NCBI RefSeq assembly: GCF_011927725.1
Contig: NZ_JAATJC010000001.1
Location: 124,001-188,000, forward strand
Reading direction: 5' to 3'
From: Sphingomonas kaistensis
GTDB lineage: Bacteria; Pseudomonadota; Alphaproteobacteria; Sphingomonadales; Sphingomonadaceae
DNA: 64,000 nt
Each line of letters opens with the position of its first letter. Position 1 is the stretch's first letter. The notes beneath the pieces were generated by a model. That model was not told where the DNA came from, did not search any database, and worked only from the letters and a program-made list of their open reading frames with translations. The translations under genes were made by a program, and so were the position numbers. Of the stretch, positions 26,637 through 35,321 are shown piece after piece.

Positions 26637-28817
26637 TTACTTGATCGCCAGTCCCGTGAACCGCGCCATGAACGCGGTGACGTCGCTGGCTTCCTCGATG
26701 ATCTTGTCGGTCGGCTTGCCCGAACCGTGGCCGGCGCGGGTTTCGATCCGGATCAGCTGCGGAGCGCCGGTCGGGTGCGCATGCTGCAGCGCTGCGACAT
26801 ACTTGAAGCTGTGCCCCGGAACGACGCGATCGTCGGTGTCGGCGGTGGTGACCAGGATCGCCGGATAACCGACGTTCGCCTTGACGTTGTGGTAGGGCGA
26901 ATAGGCCAGCAGGGTGCGGAAATCGGCTTCCTTATTGGGGTAGCCATAATCGTCGACCCAGTAGCGCCCCGCGGTGAAGCGGTCGAAGCGCAGCATGTCC
27001 ATCACGCCCACCGCCGGATTGACCGCGGCGAACAGGTCGGGGCGCTGGTTGACCACCGCGCCGATCAGCAGGCCGCCGTTGGAGCCGCCCTGCACCGCGA
27101 GACCGCCCTTGGGTGTGATGCCCTGCGCGATCAGCGCCTCGCCCGCGCCGATGAAGTCGTCGAACACATTCTGCTTGTTCGCCAGGCGCCCGGCATCGTG
27201 CCACGCCTTGCCATATTCGCCGCCGCCACGGATGTTGGCGAGGACGTAGGCGCCGCCCTGCTCCAGCCATGCCAGGCGGGTCGCCGAGAAGCTTGGCGTC
27301 AGCGAGACGTTGAACCCGCCATAGGCATAGAGCAACGTCGGCGCCGGCCCGGTCAGGCCCTTCTTGCGGACGATGAACATCGGCACCCGGGTTCCGTCCT
27401 TGGACGCGAAGAAGCGCTGCTCGACGGTGAAGTCGTCGGGATTGAACAGCAGCTTGGGGCTGAACCAGGCAGTGCTTGCGTTGGACCTGACGTCATAGCG
27501 ATAGACGGTGGTCGGCCGGTTGAAGCTGGTGAACGCGAAAAAGGTTTCGGGATCGTCGAGGTCGCCCGAAAAGCCGCCGGCGGTACCCAGGCCCGGAAGC
27601 TCGATCACCCGCTCGCGCGCACCCGTCAGGCTGTGCACCCGCACTTCGGTCGCGGCATCCTTGAGGTAGGAAGTGATGAGCTTGCCGCCGACCAGGCTCG
27701 ACCCGCTCAGCGTTTCGGCCTGTTCGGGCACGATGGTCCGCTTGTTGGCGCGGGGGGCATTGACGTCGATCGCGACGACCTTGAGCCGCGGCGCGCCGTC
27801 GTTGGTCTGGAAGTAATAGGTCGATCCGCGATTGCCGATGTAGCTGTAATCGTGGGTGAAGCCCGGGATCAGCACGCGGCGGGTCGGCTTGGCCTTCTGC
27901 CAGTCGACCAGGGTCACCTCGTAGCGCTCGTCGGTGCCGCTCGACGAGGTGACGACCAGGGTCGACCCGTCGTCGCTGACGGTCGCCGTGTTGCTGAGTT
28001 CGGGCTTGTCCGGCCGGTCGAACATCAGCCGGTCGGCGCTCTGAGCGGTGCCGAGGCGGTGGTAGTAGACCGCCTGGTTCTTGTTCAGCGACTGGAAGTC
28101 CTGCCCTTCGCGGCTCTCGGGGAAACGCGAATAAAAGAAGCCGCGATTGTCCTTGGACCAGCTCAGGCCGGAGAATTTCACCCACTTGATCTCGTCCGCG
28201 ACGACCTTGCCGGTGGCGACGTCGAGCACCTTGAGCGTGCGCCAGTCCGATCCGCCGTCCTGGATCGCGTAGAGCAGGTAGCGGCCATCCTCGCTGGGCA
28301 CCCATTCGGCCAGCGCGGTGGCGCCGTCGGTGCTGAAGGTGTTGGGATCGATCAGCAGCCGCTCGGGCCCGTTGACGCTGTCGCGCACGTACAGCGGCGA
28401 CTGGTTCTGAAGGCCCGCGTTCCGCTGGTAGAAATAGCGGGTGCCCTTCTTGGTCGGGGTCCCGACGCGCTCGTAATTGTAGAGCTCGGTCATCCTCTTC
28501 TTGAGGATGTCCCGCCCCGGCAGCGTGTCGAGGAAGGCGTCGGTCACCTTGTTCTGTTCGGCCACCCAGGTCGCAACCGCCGGGTCCTTGCGAACGTCAT
28601 TCTCCAGCCAGCGATAGGGGTCGGCGACCGCGGTCCCGAACTGGGTTTCGACCACGTCGCCGCGGGTGGTCTGCGGATAGGTCAGCGAGGCCTGAGCCGG
28701 AGCCGCCTCGACGACGGCCGGAGCCTCGGCCTGCGGCGGCGCGGGGAGCGGTCCGGCGGGCGGGGTGGTCGAGCAGGCGGCGATCGGAAGCGTCATCAGA
28801 ATCAAGCTCTTGCGCAT
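26637..28817 (-). CDS. prolyl oligopeptidase family serine peptidase (S9A), lipoprotein
   Basis: A 726-residue peptidase that cleaves short peptides after proline. The N-terminus MRKSLILMTLPIAACSTT has a lipobox, so it is anchored in the envelope. An N-terminal beta-propeller (about 60-430) is followed by an alpha/beta hydrolase domain with the nucleophile in GGSNGGLLIG, Asp in TADTDDRVVPGHSF and His in ETRAGHGSGKP. The gene is divergent from an M20 peptidase and an OPT-type peptide transporter, suggesting a peptide-use locus. Confidence 0.95.
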   Translation of the reverse strand: MRKSLILMTLPIAACSTTPPAGPLPAPPQAEAPAVVEAAPAQASLTYPQTTRGDVVETQFGTAVADPYRWLENDVRKDPAVATWVAEQNKVTDAFLDTLPGRDILKKRMTELYNYERVGTPTKKGTRYFYQRNAGLQNQSPLYVRDSVNGPERLLIDPNTFSTDGATALAEWVPSEDGRYLLYAIQDGGSDWRTLKVLDVATGKVVADEIKWVKFSGLSWSKDNRGFFYSRFPESREGQDFQSLNKNQAVYYHRLGTAQSADRLMFDRPDKPELSNTATVSDDGSTLVVTSSSGTDERYEVTLVDWQKAKPTRRVLIPGFTHDYSYIGNRGSTYYFQTNDGAPRLKVVAIDVNAPRANKRTIVPEQAETLSGSSLVGGKLITSYLKDAATEVRVHSLTGARERVIELPGLGTAGGFSGDLDDPETFFAFTSFNRPTTVYRYDVRSNASTAWFSPKLLFNPDDFTVEQRFFASKDGTRVPMFIVRKKGLTGPAPTLLYAYGGFNVSLTPSFSATRLAWLEQGGAYVLANIRGGGEYGKAWHDAGRLANKQNVFDDFIGAGEALIAQGITPKGGLAVQGGSNGGLLIGAVVNQRPDLFAAVNPAVGVMDMLRFDRFTAGRYWVDDYGYPNKEADFRTLLAYSPYHNVKANVGYPAILVTTADTDDRVVPGHSFKYVAALQHAHPTGAPQLIRIETRAGHGSGKPTDKIIEEASDVTAFMARFTGLAIK

Positions 28818-28931
28818 GGGGGACCTTCAGGACGAAAACGAGATGACGCCTTGCTAGCAGGGCACATGGGAGAGGCAAGCCGGGCCTTAGCCGCTGGCGG
28901 CTTGCCTCTCGCCCCAAACCGTCGCATCCCG

Positions 28932-30146
28932 ATGGGCATGACCCTCGTCAACACCGACTTCCACGCCGCCGCCGAGGCCGAGTTCGAAGCCATGGTCGCG
29001 CTCCGCCGCGCGATCCATGCCGATCCCGAGATCGGCCTCCATTGCACCCGCACCAGCGCGAAGTTGAAGGCCTCGCTCGAAGGCCTGCCGCTCGAGATAC
29101 GCGACTCGAAGAGCACCAGTGGCTTCGTCGCCATCCTTCGCGGCGCCCGCGCGGGCCGTACCGTTCTGCTGCGCGGCGACATGGACGCGCTTCCCATACA
29201 CGAGGAAACCGGGCTCGACTTCGCCAGCAAGACGGCGGGCCACATGCACGCCTGCGGCCACGACACCCACTCGGCGATGCTGTCGACCGCCGCGCGCATC
29301 CTCAGCGCGCAGCAGGCGAGCCTCGAGGGCACGGTCGTCTTCATGTTCCAGCCCGGCGAGGAAGGCTTTCACGGCGCCCGCTTCATGATCGAGGACGGGC
29401 TGCTCGACGATCCAGCGCCCGACGGGGCCTTCGCGCTGCACATCTGGCCGACGCTTAAGGGTGGCCAAGTGACCAGCCGCGCGGGCGCGCTGCTTGCGTC
29501 CACCGATGCCCTCAACGCCACCATCCGTGGCCGCGGTGGCCATGCCGCAATGCCCTACCAGGCGGTCGACCCGATCCCGGTCGCCTGCGAAGCGGTCGGC
29601 GCCCTGCAGCAGTGGATCGCCCGGGCGGTCCCCTTCTTCGATGCGGCGGTGATCTCGATCACCCAGATCCAGGCAGGCACCGCCTACAACATCATCCCGG
29701 AGACGGTGGAGTTGAAGGGGACATTGCGCACCCTTTCCGACATGCGCCGCGACGCCGGACGCACCGCCTTCGAGCATATCCTGAAGAGCGTCGCCGCGAC
29801 CCACGGCTGCACCGCCGAGGTCCGCATCGACCATGGCTACCCAGCCACCCGCAACGATCCGCGCGCGGTGACCATGGTCGAGGCGCTCAGCACCGACCTG
29901 TTCGGCGAAGGCAGCTTCGAGGAGATGGGCAGCCCGATCATGGGCGGCGAAGATTTCGCTTATGTCCTGCAGAAGATCCCGGGCTGCATGGCCTTTCTCG
30001 GCGTCGCGCCGGAGGGTCACAAGGATCCCGAGAGCCGCCCCTCACTCCACCACGCGCAGATGACGCTGGAGGAACAGTGGCTAAGCCGCGGGGTCGCGCT
30101 GCATTGCGCCTTCGCGACCCGCTTCCTGGCACGCGGCTGGGAGTAA
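28932..30146 (+). CDS. M20 family metallopeptidase / amidohydrolase
   Basis: A 404-residue dinuclear zinc hydrolase of the M20D type (hippurate hydrolase or N-acyl amino acid amidohydrolase-like). Metal ligands and catalytic Glu are visible: RGDMDALPI, ACGHDTHSAML, QPGEEGFHGA, and GGEDFAYV near the C-terminus. The dimerisation domain contains GRGGHAAMPYQAVDP. Two in-frame ATGs (28932 and 28938) lie six bases apart; no clear ribosome-binding site distinguishes them. It is followed after 3 bp by the OPT transporter. Confidence 0.93.
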   Translation: MGMTLVNTDFHAAAEAEFEAMVALRRAIHADPEIGLHCTRTSAKLKASLEGLPLEIRDSKSTSGFVAILRGARAGRTVLLRGDMDALPIHEETGLDFASKTAGHMHACGHDTHSAMLSTAARILSAQQASLEGTVVFMFQPGEEGFHGARFMIEDGLLDDPAPDGAFALHIWPTLKGGQVTSRAGALLASTDALNATIRGRGGHAAMPYQAVDPIPVACEAVGALQQWIARAVPFFDAAVISITQIQAGTAYNIIPETVELKGTLRTLSDMRRDAGRTAFEHILKSVAATHGCTAEVRIDHGYPATRNDPRAVTMVEALSTDLFGEGSFEEMGSPIMGGEDFAYVLQKIPGCMAFLGVAPEGHKDPESRPSLHHAQMTLEEQWLSRGVALHCAFATRFLARGWE

Positions 30147-30149
30147 GCC

Positions 30150-32135
30150 ATGCGCGAACTAACGCTCCGCGGGATCCTGCTCGGCGCGGTCCTGACCCTG
30201 CTGTTCACGGCCGCCAACGTCTATCTCGGGCTCAAGATCGGCCTGACCTTTGCGACCAGCATCCCGGCCGCGGTGATCTCGATGGCGGTGCTGAAGGCGT
30301 TTCGCGACACCACCATTCAGGAAAACAACATCGTCCAGACCATCGCCTCGGCGGCGGGCACGCTGAGCGCGATCATCTTCGTCCTGCCGGGCCTGGTGAT
30401 GATCGGCTGGTGGACGGGCTTCCCCTATTGGCTGTCGGTCGCGGTGATCGCGATAGGCGGCGTGCTGGGCGTCATGTATTCGGTGCCCCTGCGCCGCGCC
30501 CTCGTAACGGGTAGCGACCTTCCCTACCCGGAAGGTGTGGCGGCCGCCGAAGTGCTCAAGGTCGGCGCGGGAGTCGGCGGCGCGGAGGAGAACCGCAAGG
30601 GGCTCGGCGCGATCATCCTCTCGTCGCTGGTCAGCGCTGGTTACGCCCTCGCCACCCAGTTGAAGCTGGTCACCGCCGAGGCCGCGCGGACCGTCTCGGT
30701 CGGGGCCGGCGGCACCACCTTGTCAGGCAGCCTCAGCCTCGCGCTGATCGGTGTCGGTCACCTCGTCGGGCTCGGCGTCGGAATCGCGATGGTGGTCGGG
30801 CTGGTGATCAGCTGGGGCGTGCTGGTGCCGTGGCTCACCGCCCTCACCCCCGCCGCGGCCGGGGTCGAGCTTGGCGACCATGTCGGCGCGATCTTTCGCT
30901 CTGAAGTGCGGTTCATCGGCGCCGGGACCATCGGCGTCGCGGCGATCTGGACCCTGCTCAAGATCCTGCCCGCGATTGGACGCGGTATTTCCGGGGCGCT
31001 CGCCGCCAGCCGGCAGCGTGAAGGCGGGGGACAGGAAAGCCTGCCGCTGACCGAACGCGACATCCCGATCAAGCTGATCGGTATCTCGATTTTGCTGCTG
31101 ATGCTGCCGATTGCCGGACTGCTGGCCTATTTCGTCAGCGGCACCGACCTCCACACTCACGTCGCCGCGCTGATCGGCTTCAGCCTCGCCTACATCCTCG
31201 TCGCCGGAATCATCATCGCCTCGGTCTGCGGTTACATGGCGGGCCTGATCGGCGCGTCGAACAGTCCGATCTCCGGCGTCGGGATCCTTGCCGTGCTGGG
31301 CATCAGCCTGATCCTCGCCGCCCTGTTCGGGGGCGACCTGACGCCCCAAATGACCCAGACGCTGGTCGCCTTTGCGCTGTTCGTGACCGCGGTGGTGTTC
31401 GGCATCGCCACCATCTCCAACGACAATCTGCAGGACCTCAAGACCGGTCAGCTGGTCGGCGCGACGCCGTGGCGGCAGCAGGTCGCGCTGGTGCTGGGCG
31501 TGCTGTTCGGCGCGCTGGTCATCCCGCCGATCCTCGACCTGCTGAACGGCGCCTTCGGTTTCCAGGGCGCGCCGGGCGCGGGCGAAAACGCACTTGCTGC
31601 GCCGCAGGCCGCACTCATCTCCGCCATCGCGCAGGGTGTGCTGGGCGGAAACCTGCGCTGGGACCTGATCGGCATCGGTGCCGGCATCGGCGCGGTGGTG
31701 ATCGTCATCGACGAACTGCTCCGCCGCACCGGCAAGCGCAGCCTGCCCCCGCTCGCGGTCGGCATGGGCATCTACCTGCCGATGGCGCTGACCCTGCTGA
31801 TCCCGATCGGCGCGCTGCTCGGCCACCTCTACAATCGCTGGGCCGAGCGCTCCGGCAATTATGAGGTCAAGGAGCGGCTCGGCGTGCTGATGGCAACCGG
31901 CCTGATCGTCGGCGAAAGCCTGTTCGGCGTCGCCTTCGCCGGCGCGGTGGCGGCGACCGACGACGACACGCCGCTCAGCCTGTTCCCCGACGGGTTCGAG
32001 CCGAGCGTCCTCCTCAGCATCGCGGCCTTCGTGTCGGCCGTGCTGTTCCTCTACCATTCCACCCGGCGCAGCGCCGCGACCCTTCCTACGGTGCCGAGCG
32101 AGCCGGGCATTCCCGACGAAGCGACCTATCGATGA
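30150..32135 (+). CDS. OPT family oligopeptide transporter
   Basis: A 661-residue transporter with about 14-16 hydrophobic helices, of the OPT superfamily that moves small peptides or metal chelates. The start [19 protein letters not shown] and [12 protein letters not shown] are the family's N-terminal signature; [19 protein letters not shown] is the conserved pore loop. Pairing with an M20 peptidase suggests that it imports peptides, but OPT substrates cannot be read from sequence. ATG lies 3 bp after the M20 stop. Confidence 0.93.
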   Translation: MRELTLRGILLGAVLTLLFTAANVYLGLKIGLTFATSIPAAVISMAVLKAFRDTTIQENNIVQTIASAAGTLSAIIFVLPGLVMIGWWTGFPYWLSVAVIAIGGVLGVMYSVPLRRALVTGSDLPYPEGVAAAEVLKVGAGVGGAEENRKGLGAIILSSLVSAGYALATQLKLVTAEAARTVSVGAGGTTLSGSLSLALIGVGHLVGLGVGIAMVVGLVISWGVLVPWLTALTPAAAGVELGDHVGAIFRSEVRFIGAGTIGVAAIWTLLKILPAIGRGISGALAASRQREGGGQESLPLTERDIPIKLIGISILLLMLPIAGLLAYFVSGTDLHTHVAALIGFSLAYILVAGIIIASVCGYMAGLIGASNSPISGVGILAVLGISLILAALFGGDLTPQMTQTLVAFALFVTAVVFGIATISNDNLQDLKTGQLVGATPWRQQVALVLGVLFGALVIPPILDLLNGAFGFQGAPGAGENALAAPQAALISAIAQGVLGGNLRWDLIGIGAGIGAVVIVIDELLRRTGKRSLPPLAVGMGIYLPMALTLLIPIGALLGHLYNRWAERSGNYEVKERLGVLMATGLIVGESLFGVAFAGAVAATDDDTPLSLFPDGFEPSVLLSIAAFVSAVLFLYHSTRRSAATLPTVPSEPGIPDEATYR

Positions 32136-32578
32136 CCCCCAAATATCTCGGCCAGAACACGGGCCTCCCCGCCTCTCCTGAAGAAGCAGCGCTCGATTAC
32201 GTGCCCAACCCGCGGGCCGGCAGCCTCTACCTCGTTCGCTTCGCCGCGCCCGAGTTCACCTCGCTCTGCCCGGTCACCGGGCAGCCCGATTTCGCGCATC
32301 TCGTGCTCGATTATGCGCCGGGCGAAACCATCGTCGAATCGAAGAGCCTCAAACTGTTCCTCGGCTCGTTCCGCAACCATTGCGGCTTCCACGAGGATGT
32401 GACGGTCGGAATCGGCCAGCGGCTGTTCGACGAGATGAAGCCCAGGTGGCTGCGGATCGGCGGCTACTGGTATCCGCGCGGCGGCATTCCGATCGACGTC
32501 TTCTGGCAGTCGGGTGCGCCGCCGGAGGGCCTTTGGGTGCCGGATCAGGGCGTTGCGAGCTATCGCGGGAGAGGATGA
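32132..32578 (+). CDS. queF: NADPH-dependent preQ0 reductase (QueF)
   Basis: Reduces 7-cyano-7-deazaguanine (preQ0) to preQ1 in queuosine synthesis for tRNA modification. The short (148-residue) unimodular QueF form. The thioimide-forming Cys is in [17 protein letters not shown] and the substrate-binding motif is [15 protein letters not shown], followed by HEDV. The start overlaps the OPT stop (ATGA). No other queuosine genes are nearby. Confidence 0.96.
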   Translation: MTPKYLGQNTGLPASPEEAALDYVPNPRAGSLYLVRFAAPEFTSLCPVTGQPDFAHLVLDYAPGETIVESKSLKLFLGSFRNHCGFHEDVTVGIGQRLFDEMKPRWLRIGGYWYPRGGIPIDVFWQSGAPPEGLWVPDQGVASYRGRG

Positions 32579-33408
32579 TGGACGCGCTGGTTTCGGTCTC
32601 CTGGCTGGCGGCGAGCAAGGGCGCTGCCGACGTCGTGGTGCTCGATGCCAGCTGGCACCTGCCCGATGCCAGGCGTGACGCCCGTGCCGACTTCGCCCGC
32701 CGTCATATTCCGGGCGCCCGCTTCTTCGACATCGCCGCGCTGGCCGACACCTCCGCCACCAGCCCGCACATGCTGCCTCCAGCCGGCGAATTCGCTGCGG
32801 CGATGGAGGCACTTGGTGTCGGCTCCGACGACCGAATCGTGATCTACGACGACAGCGCCATCCATACCTCCGCCCGCGCCTGGTTCACCCTCCGTCATTT
32901 CGGCGCAGAGCGGGTTGCGATCCTCGATGGCGGGCTCAACTGCTGGATCGCGGAAGGCCAGCCTGTCAGTGCCGAGCCGCCGACCGCGCGCCCTGCCCGG
33001 TTCGAGGCTCGCGTTCCCCGTCCCGAGGCCGTGGTCAGCAAGGGCGACCTGCTGCGCGGAACAGGCATGACCATCGCCGACGCGCGCTCGCCCGAGCGTT
33101 TCGCCGGCACCGGTCCCGAGCCCCGTCCGGGCCTCGAGCCCGGCCACATACCGGGATCCCGCAACCTACCAATGAGCGCGCTCTACGACGCCGACGGCCG
33201 CTTCCGCCCGCCGCACGAACTTCGCCAGTTGTTTGTCCAGCACGGAATCGACCCCGAGCGGCCGTTCGTCGCCAGCTGCGGGTCGGGAGTGACGGCCAAC
33301 AGCCTGATCTTCGCCGCCCACCTTCTCGGCAACCGCGATTCCCGGCTTTACGATGGAAGCTGGAGTGAATGGGGCGCCGATCCGTTGACGCCGAAGGAAC
33401 GCGGCTAG
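32575..33408 (+). CDS. sseA: sulfurtransferase, 3-mercaptopyruvate type
   Basis: A 277-residue two-rhodanese-domain sulfurtransferase. The C-terminal active-site loop is CGSGVTA, which is typical of 3-mercaptopyruvate sulfurtransferase and not thiosulfate sulfurtransferase (CRKGVT). The N-terminal domain is inactive, with [12 protein letters not shown] before the linker. The ATG at 32575 overlaps the queF stop (ATGA); a second ATG follows directly. Likely role: cyanide/sulfur handling or sulfur supply. Confidence 0.92.
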   Translation: MMDALVSVSWLAASKGAADVVVLDASWHLPDARRDARADFARRHIPGARFFDIAALADTSATSPHMLPPAGEFAAAMEALGVGSDDRIVIYDDSAIHTSARAWFTLRHFGAERVAILDGGLNCWIAEGQPVSAEPPTARPARFEARVPRPEAVVSKGDLLRGTGMTIADARSPERFAGTGPEPRPGLEPGHIPGSRNLPMSALYDADGRFRPPHELRQLFVQHGIDPERPFVASCGSGVTANSLIFAAHLLGNRDSRLYDGSWSEWGADPLTPKERG

Positions 33409-33412
33409 CGGG

Positions 33413-33769
33413 TCAGGCCCGGCCCGCGAATAGGGCTTCGATACCGGCAAGGTCACGGCGCAGCGTTTCGCCCAGCACCTGCAGCGCCGCCGGATGGGTG
33501 GTCTCGCCCGCGCCGTCGGCGCCGATCAGCGCCTCGATACCGGCTGCGGCCGCGCCTGCTGCCCCGATCGCACGCTGGTCTGCGCAAGCCTGTTGCGCTG
33601 GCGAGGCAAGCGGAAGCAGCGCCTCGAAGGTGATGTCGTCGAGATCACGCTTAGGCCGGCCCTCGAACATCTCGACCAGGCCAAGCGCCTTGCGGACACT
33701 GCGCAGACGATTGACCGCATCGGCATAAGGCGCCGCCTGGCCGGTTTGTTCGGGCTGGAAATGGATCAT
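33413..33769 (-). CDS. hypothetical protein, last gene of the ribF-ileS run
   Basis: A 118-residue mostly helical protein, Ala-rich, without signal peptide or membrane segment. Residues include PYADAVNRLRSVRKALGL and a C-terminal PAALQVLGETLRRDLAGIE. I do not recognise a domain. It lies 56 bp downstream of the CtrA-like regulator gene on the same strand and its end is 4 bp from the convergent sulfurtransferase stop. Confidence 0.65.
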   Translation of the reverse strand: MIHFQPEQTGQAAPYADAVNRLRSVRKALGLVEMFEGRPKRDLDDITFEALLPLASPAQQACADQRAIGAAGAAAAGIEALIGADGAGETTHPAALQVLGETLRRDLAGIEALFAGRA

Positions 33770-33825
33770 GCGACTCGAAGTAAAGCCGCATGGTTGAGAA
33801 GAGGTGAATCCCGCTCGACCCTAGG

Positions 33826-34377
33826 TCAGGCCGGGCTGGCCTCCAGGTCGCGCAGGATCCAGCCGCGCTGCGGAATGGTTTCGATGAACTCGGCCCCGCC
33901 GCTCGACATGCGCAATTTCTTGCGCAGCTTGGAGATGAAGACGTCGATGATCTTGGGCTGCGGCTGGTCGTCGGCCCGGCGATAGAGATGCTTCAGCAGC
34001 ATCGTGCGGGTCACCACGTTGTTGCGTGCGAAAGCCAGCAATTCGAGCACGCGATATTCCATCTCGGTGATCGCGATCGGGTGACCGTCGATGCGAATCA
34101 GGCGCTGGACCTGGTCGACCGCCATCCGCCCGCCGCACAGGGTCGGCGGAAGCTCGGAGCCCTGCGCCTTGAGGCTTGCGAGGAGCTTGGAAGCGACATC
34201 GTCGGCATCGTCGCGCGCACCGAGATTGACCGGCGCGCCGATCAGCTGCTGCTGAAGCTCGGACACCATGGCGTGCGCCTCGTCGGCGAACTTGGTCCCT
34301 TCCTCGAAGCGCTTGCGCGACTTCTCCAGCAAAGCCTCGACCTCGACCAGCCGGGCGGAAATCGTATCGTCTGCCAT
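33826..34377 (-). CDS. CtrA-like winged-helix DNA-binding protein without receiver domain
   Basis: A 183-residue regulator. The C-terminal about 95 residues are an OmpR/PhoB-type winged helix closely resembling the CtrA effector domain (ITEMEYRVLELLAFARNN, LKHLYRRADDQPQPKIIDVF, SKLRKKL). The N-terminal about 70 residues are a coiled-coil-like helix (ARLVEVEALLEKSRKRFEEG) in place of the receiver. There is no phosphorylatable Asp, so it should not be controlled by phosphotransfer directly. ATG 34377 chosen because it starts the helix; the frame opens earlier. It follows a DUF3035 lipoprotein gene after 25 bp. Confidence 0.85.
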   Translation of the reverse strand: MADDTISARLVEVEALLEKSRKRFEEGTKFADEAHAMVSELQQQLIGAPVNLGARDDADDVASKLLASLKAQGSELPPTLCGGRMAVDQVQRLIRIDGHPIAITEMEYRVLELLAFARNNVVTRTMLLKHLYRRADDQPQPKIIDVFISKLRKKLRMSSGGAEFIETIPQRGWILRDLEASPA

Positions 34378-34402
34378 TCGTCCCCCGTCCCTATCGTCTT
34401 GC

Positions 34403-34822
34403 TTACGGCGTCTGCACCGACGCGGTCTGCCCGTCACCGGCCGGCGCGGACAGGATGGTCTGCGTCAGCGCACCCTTGTCGACCACCGCCGTGTCGGGGC
34501 TTCCAGCCACCGAGCGGGCGCCCAGCGCGGCGCGATCGGCACCGGCCTTTTCAAGCAGGCCGGTTTCGCTCGACGAGCGCGGCGCGGGGCCGCCGAACAG
34601 TGCCTGGACCGCCTGGGTCTGGGCGCCCTCGGCGGTCAGGCTGGCGGTGCCCGGACGCGGCGGCGTCAAGCTGTAGTCGGGCGGGATCACCAACGGCGCG
34701 TTGCGGGCGACACGGAATTCGTCGAGCTTGGTGCCGCCACTCCCGCCGCCGCCAAACAGGGCGCAGCCGGACAGGGCAAGGCCCGTCCCGAGGATGGTGA
34801 GTAGGGAAAGCTGCTTACGCAT
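34403..34822 (-). CDS. DUF3035 family lipoprotein
   Basis: A 139-residue lipoprotein with lipobox LALSGCALF. The DUF3035 hallmark DEFRVARNAPLVIPPDY is present. These proteins typically accompany lspA in Alphaproteobacteria; their role in the envelope is unknown. The ATG overlaps the end of lspA by 8 bp, so they are coupled. The rest is low complexity, Ala/Gly/Thr-rich. Confidence 0.9.
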   Translation of the reverse strand: MRKQLSLLTILGTGLALSGCALFGGGGSGGTKLDEFRVARNAPLVIPPDYSLTPPRPGTASLTAEGAQTQAVQALFGGPAPRSSSETGLLEKAGADRAALGARSVAGSPDTAVVDKGALTQTILSAPAGDGQTASVQTP

Positions 34823-35321
34823 TGTCAGGCTCTTTCGTCATCGAAGGCTTGGGCTCGCGGACCAGGAAGGCGCGCAATATCAGGATCACGACGCCGATGC
34901 TAATGCATGCGTCGGCGACATTGAAGACCAGGAACGGACGAAACTCGCCGATGTGAAGGTCGAGGAAGTCGAATACGTATCCAAGGCGGGCGCGGTCGAC
35001 GATGTTGCCGAGCGCCCCGCCCAGCACGAGGCCGAGCGCCAGCTGGTCGCCGCGCTGCTCCTCGCGGGTCAGCCACCAGGCCACCACCCCGGCGATCACC
35101 GCGGTCATCGCCACCAGCAGCCAGCGCGCATTCTCCGACCCCGCGGTCAGCAGGCCGAGCGAGATGCCGCGATTGTGGACCCGGGTAAGGTCGAAGAACG
35201 GCAGCAGGTGGATGTTCTGCCCCAATTCGGTCAGGCCGAGCGGCCCCGCCACCAGCCACTTGGTGAACTGGTCGAGGACGAACATCGCGCCGGCCAGCGC
35301 AAATCCGGTCTTGCCCTTCAC
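34815..35321 (-). CDS. lspA: prolipoprotein signal peptidase II
   Basis: Integral membrane aspartyl protease that removes signal peptides from lipid-modified prolipoproteins. The two catalytic Asp motifs are seen: GNIVDRARLGYVFDF and FNVADACIS. Four transmembrane helices and 168 residues match the family. Start is GTG at 35321 forming a GTGA overlap with the ileS stop. It would process the lipoproteins found here (BamB, DUF3035, the S9 peptidase and the TbpB-like protein). Confidence 0.96.
   Translation of the reverse strand: MKGKTGFALAGAMFVLDQFTKWLVAGPLGLTELGQNIHLLPFFDLTRVHNRGISLGLLTAGSENARWLLVAMTAVIAGVVAWWLTREEQRGDQLALGLVLGGALGNIVDRARLGYVFDFLDLHIGEFRPFLVFNVADACISIGVVILILRAFLVREPKPSMTKEPDNA

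Noticed and set aside
26727..30146. A 1139-codon forward open frame that includes the M20 gene
   Set aside because: Only its 3' part (from 28932) is the M20 gene; the 5' part lies opposite the prolyl oligopeptidase and is a shadow.
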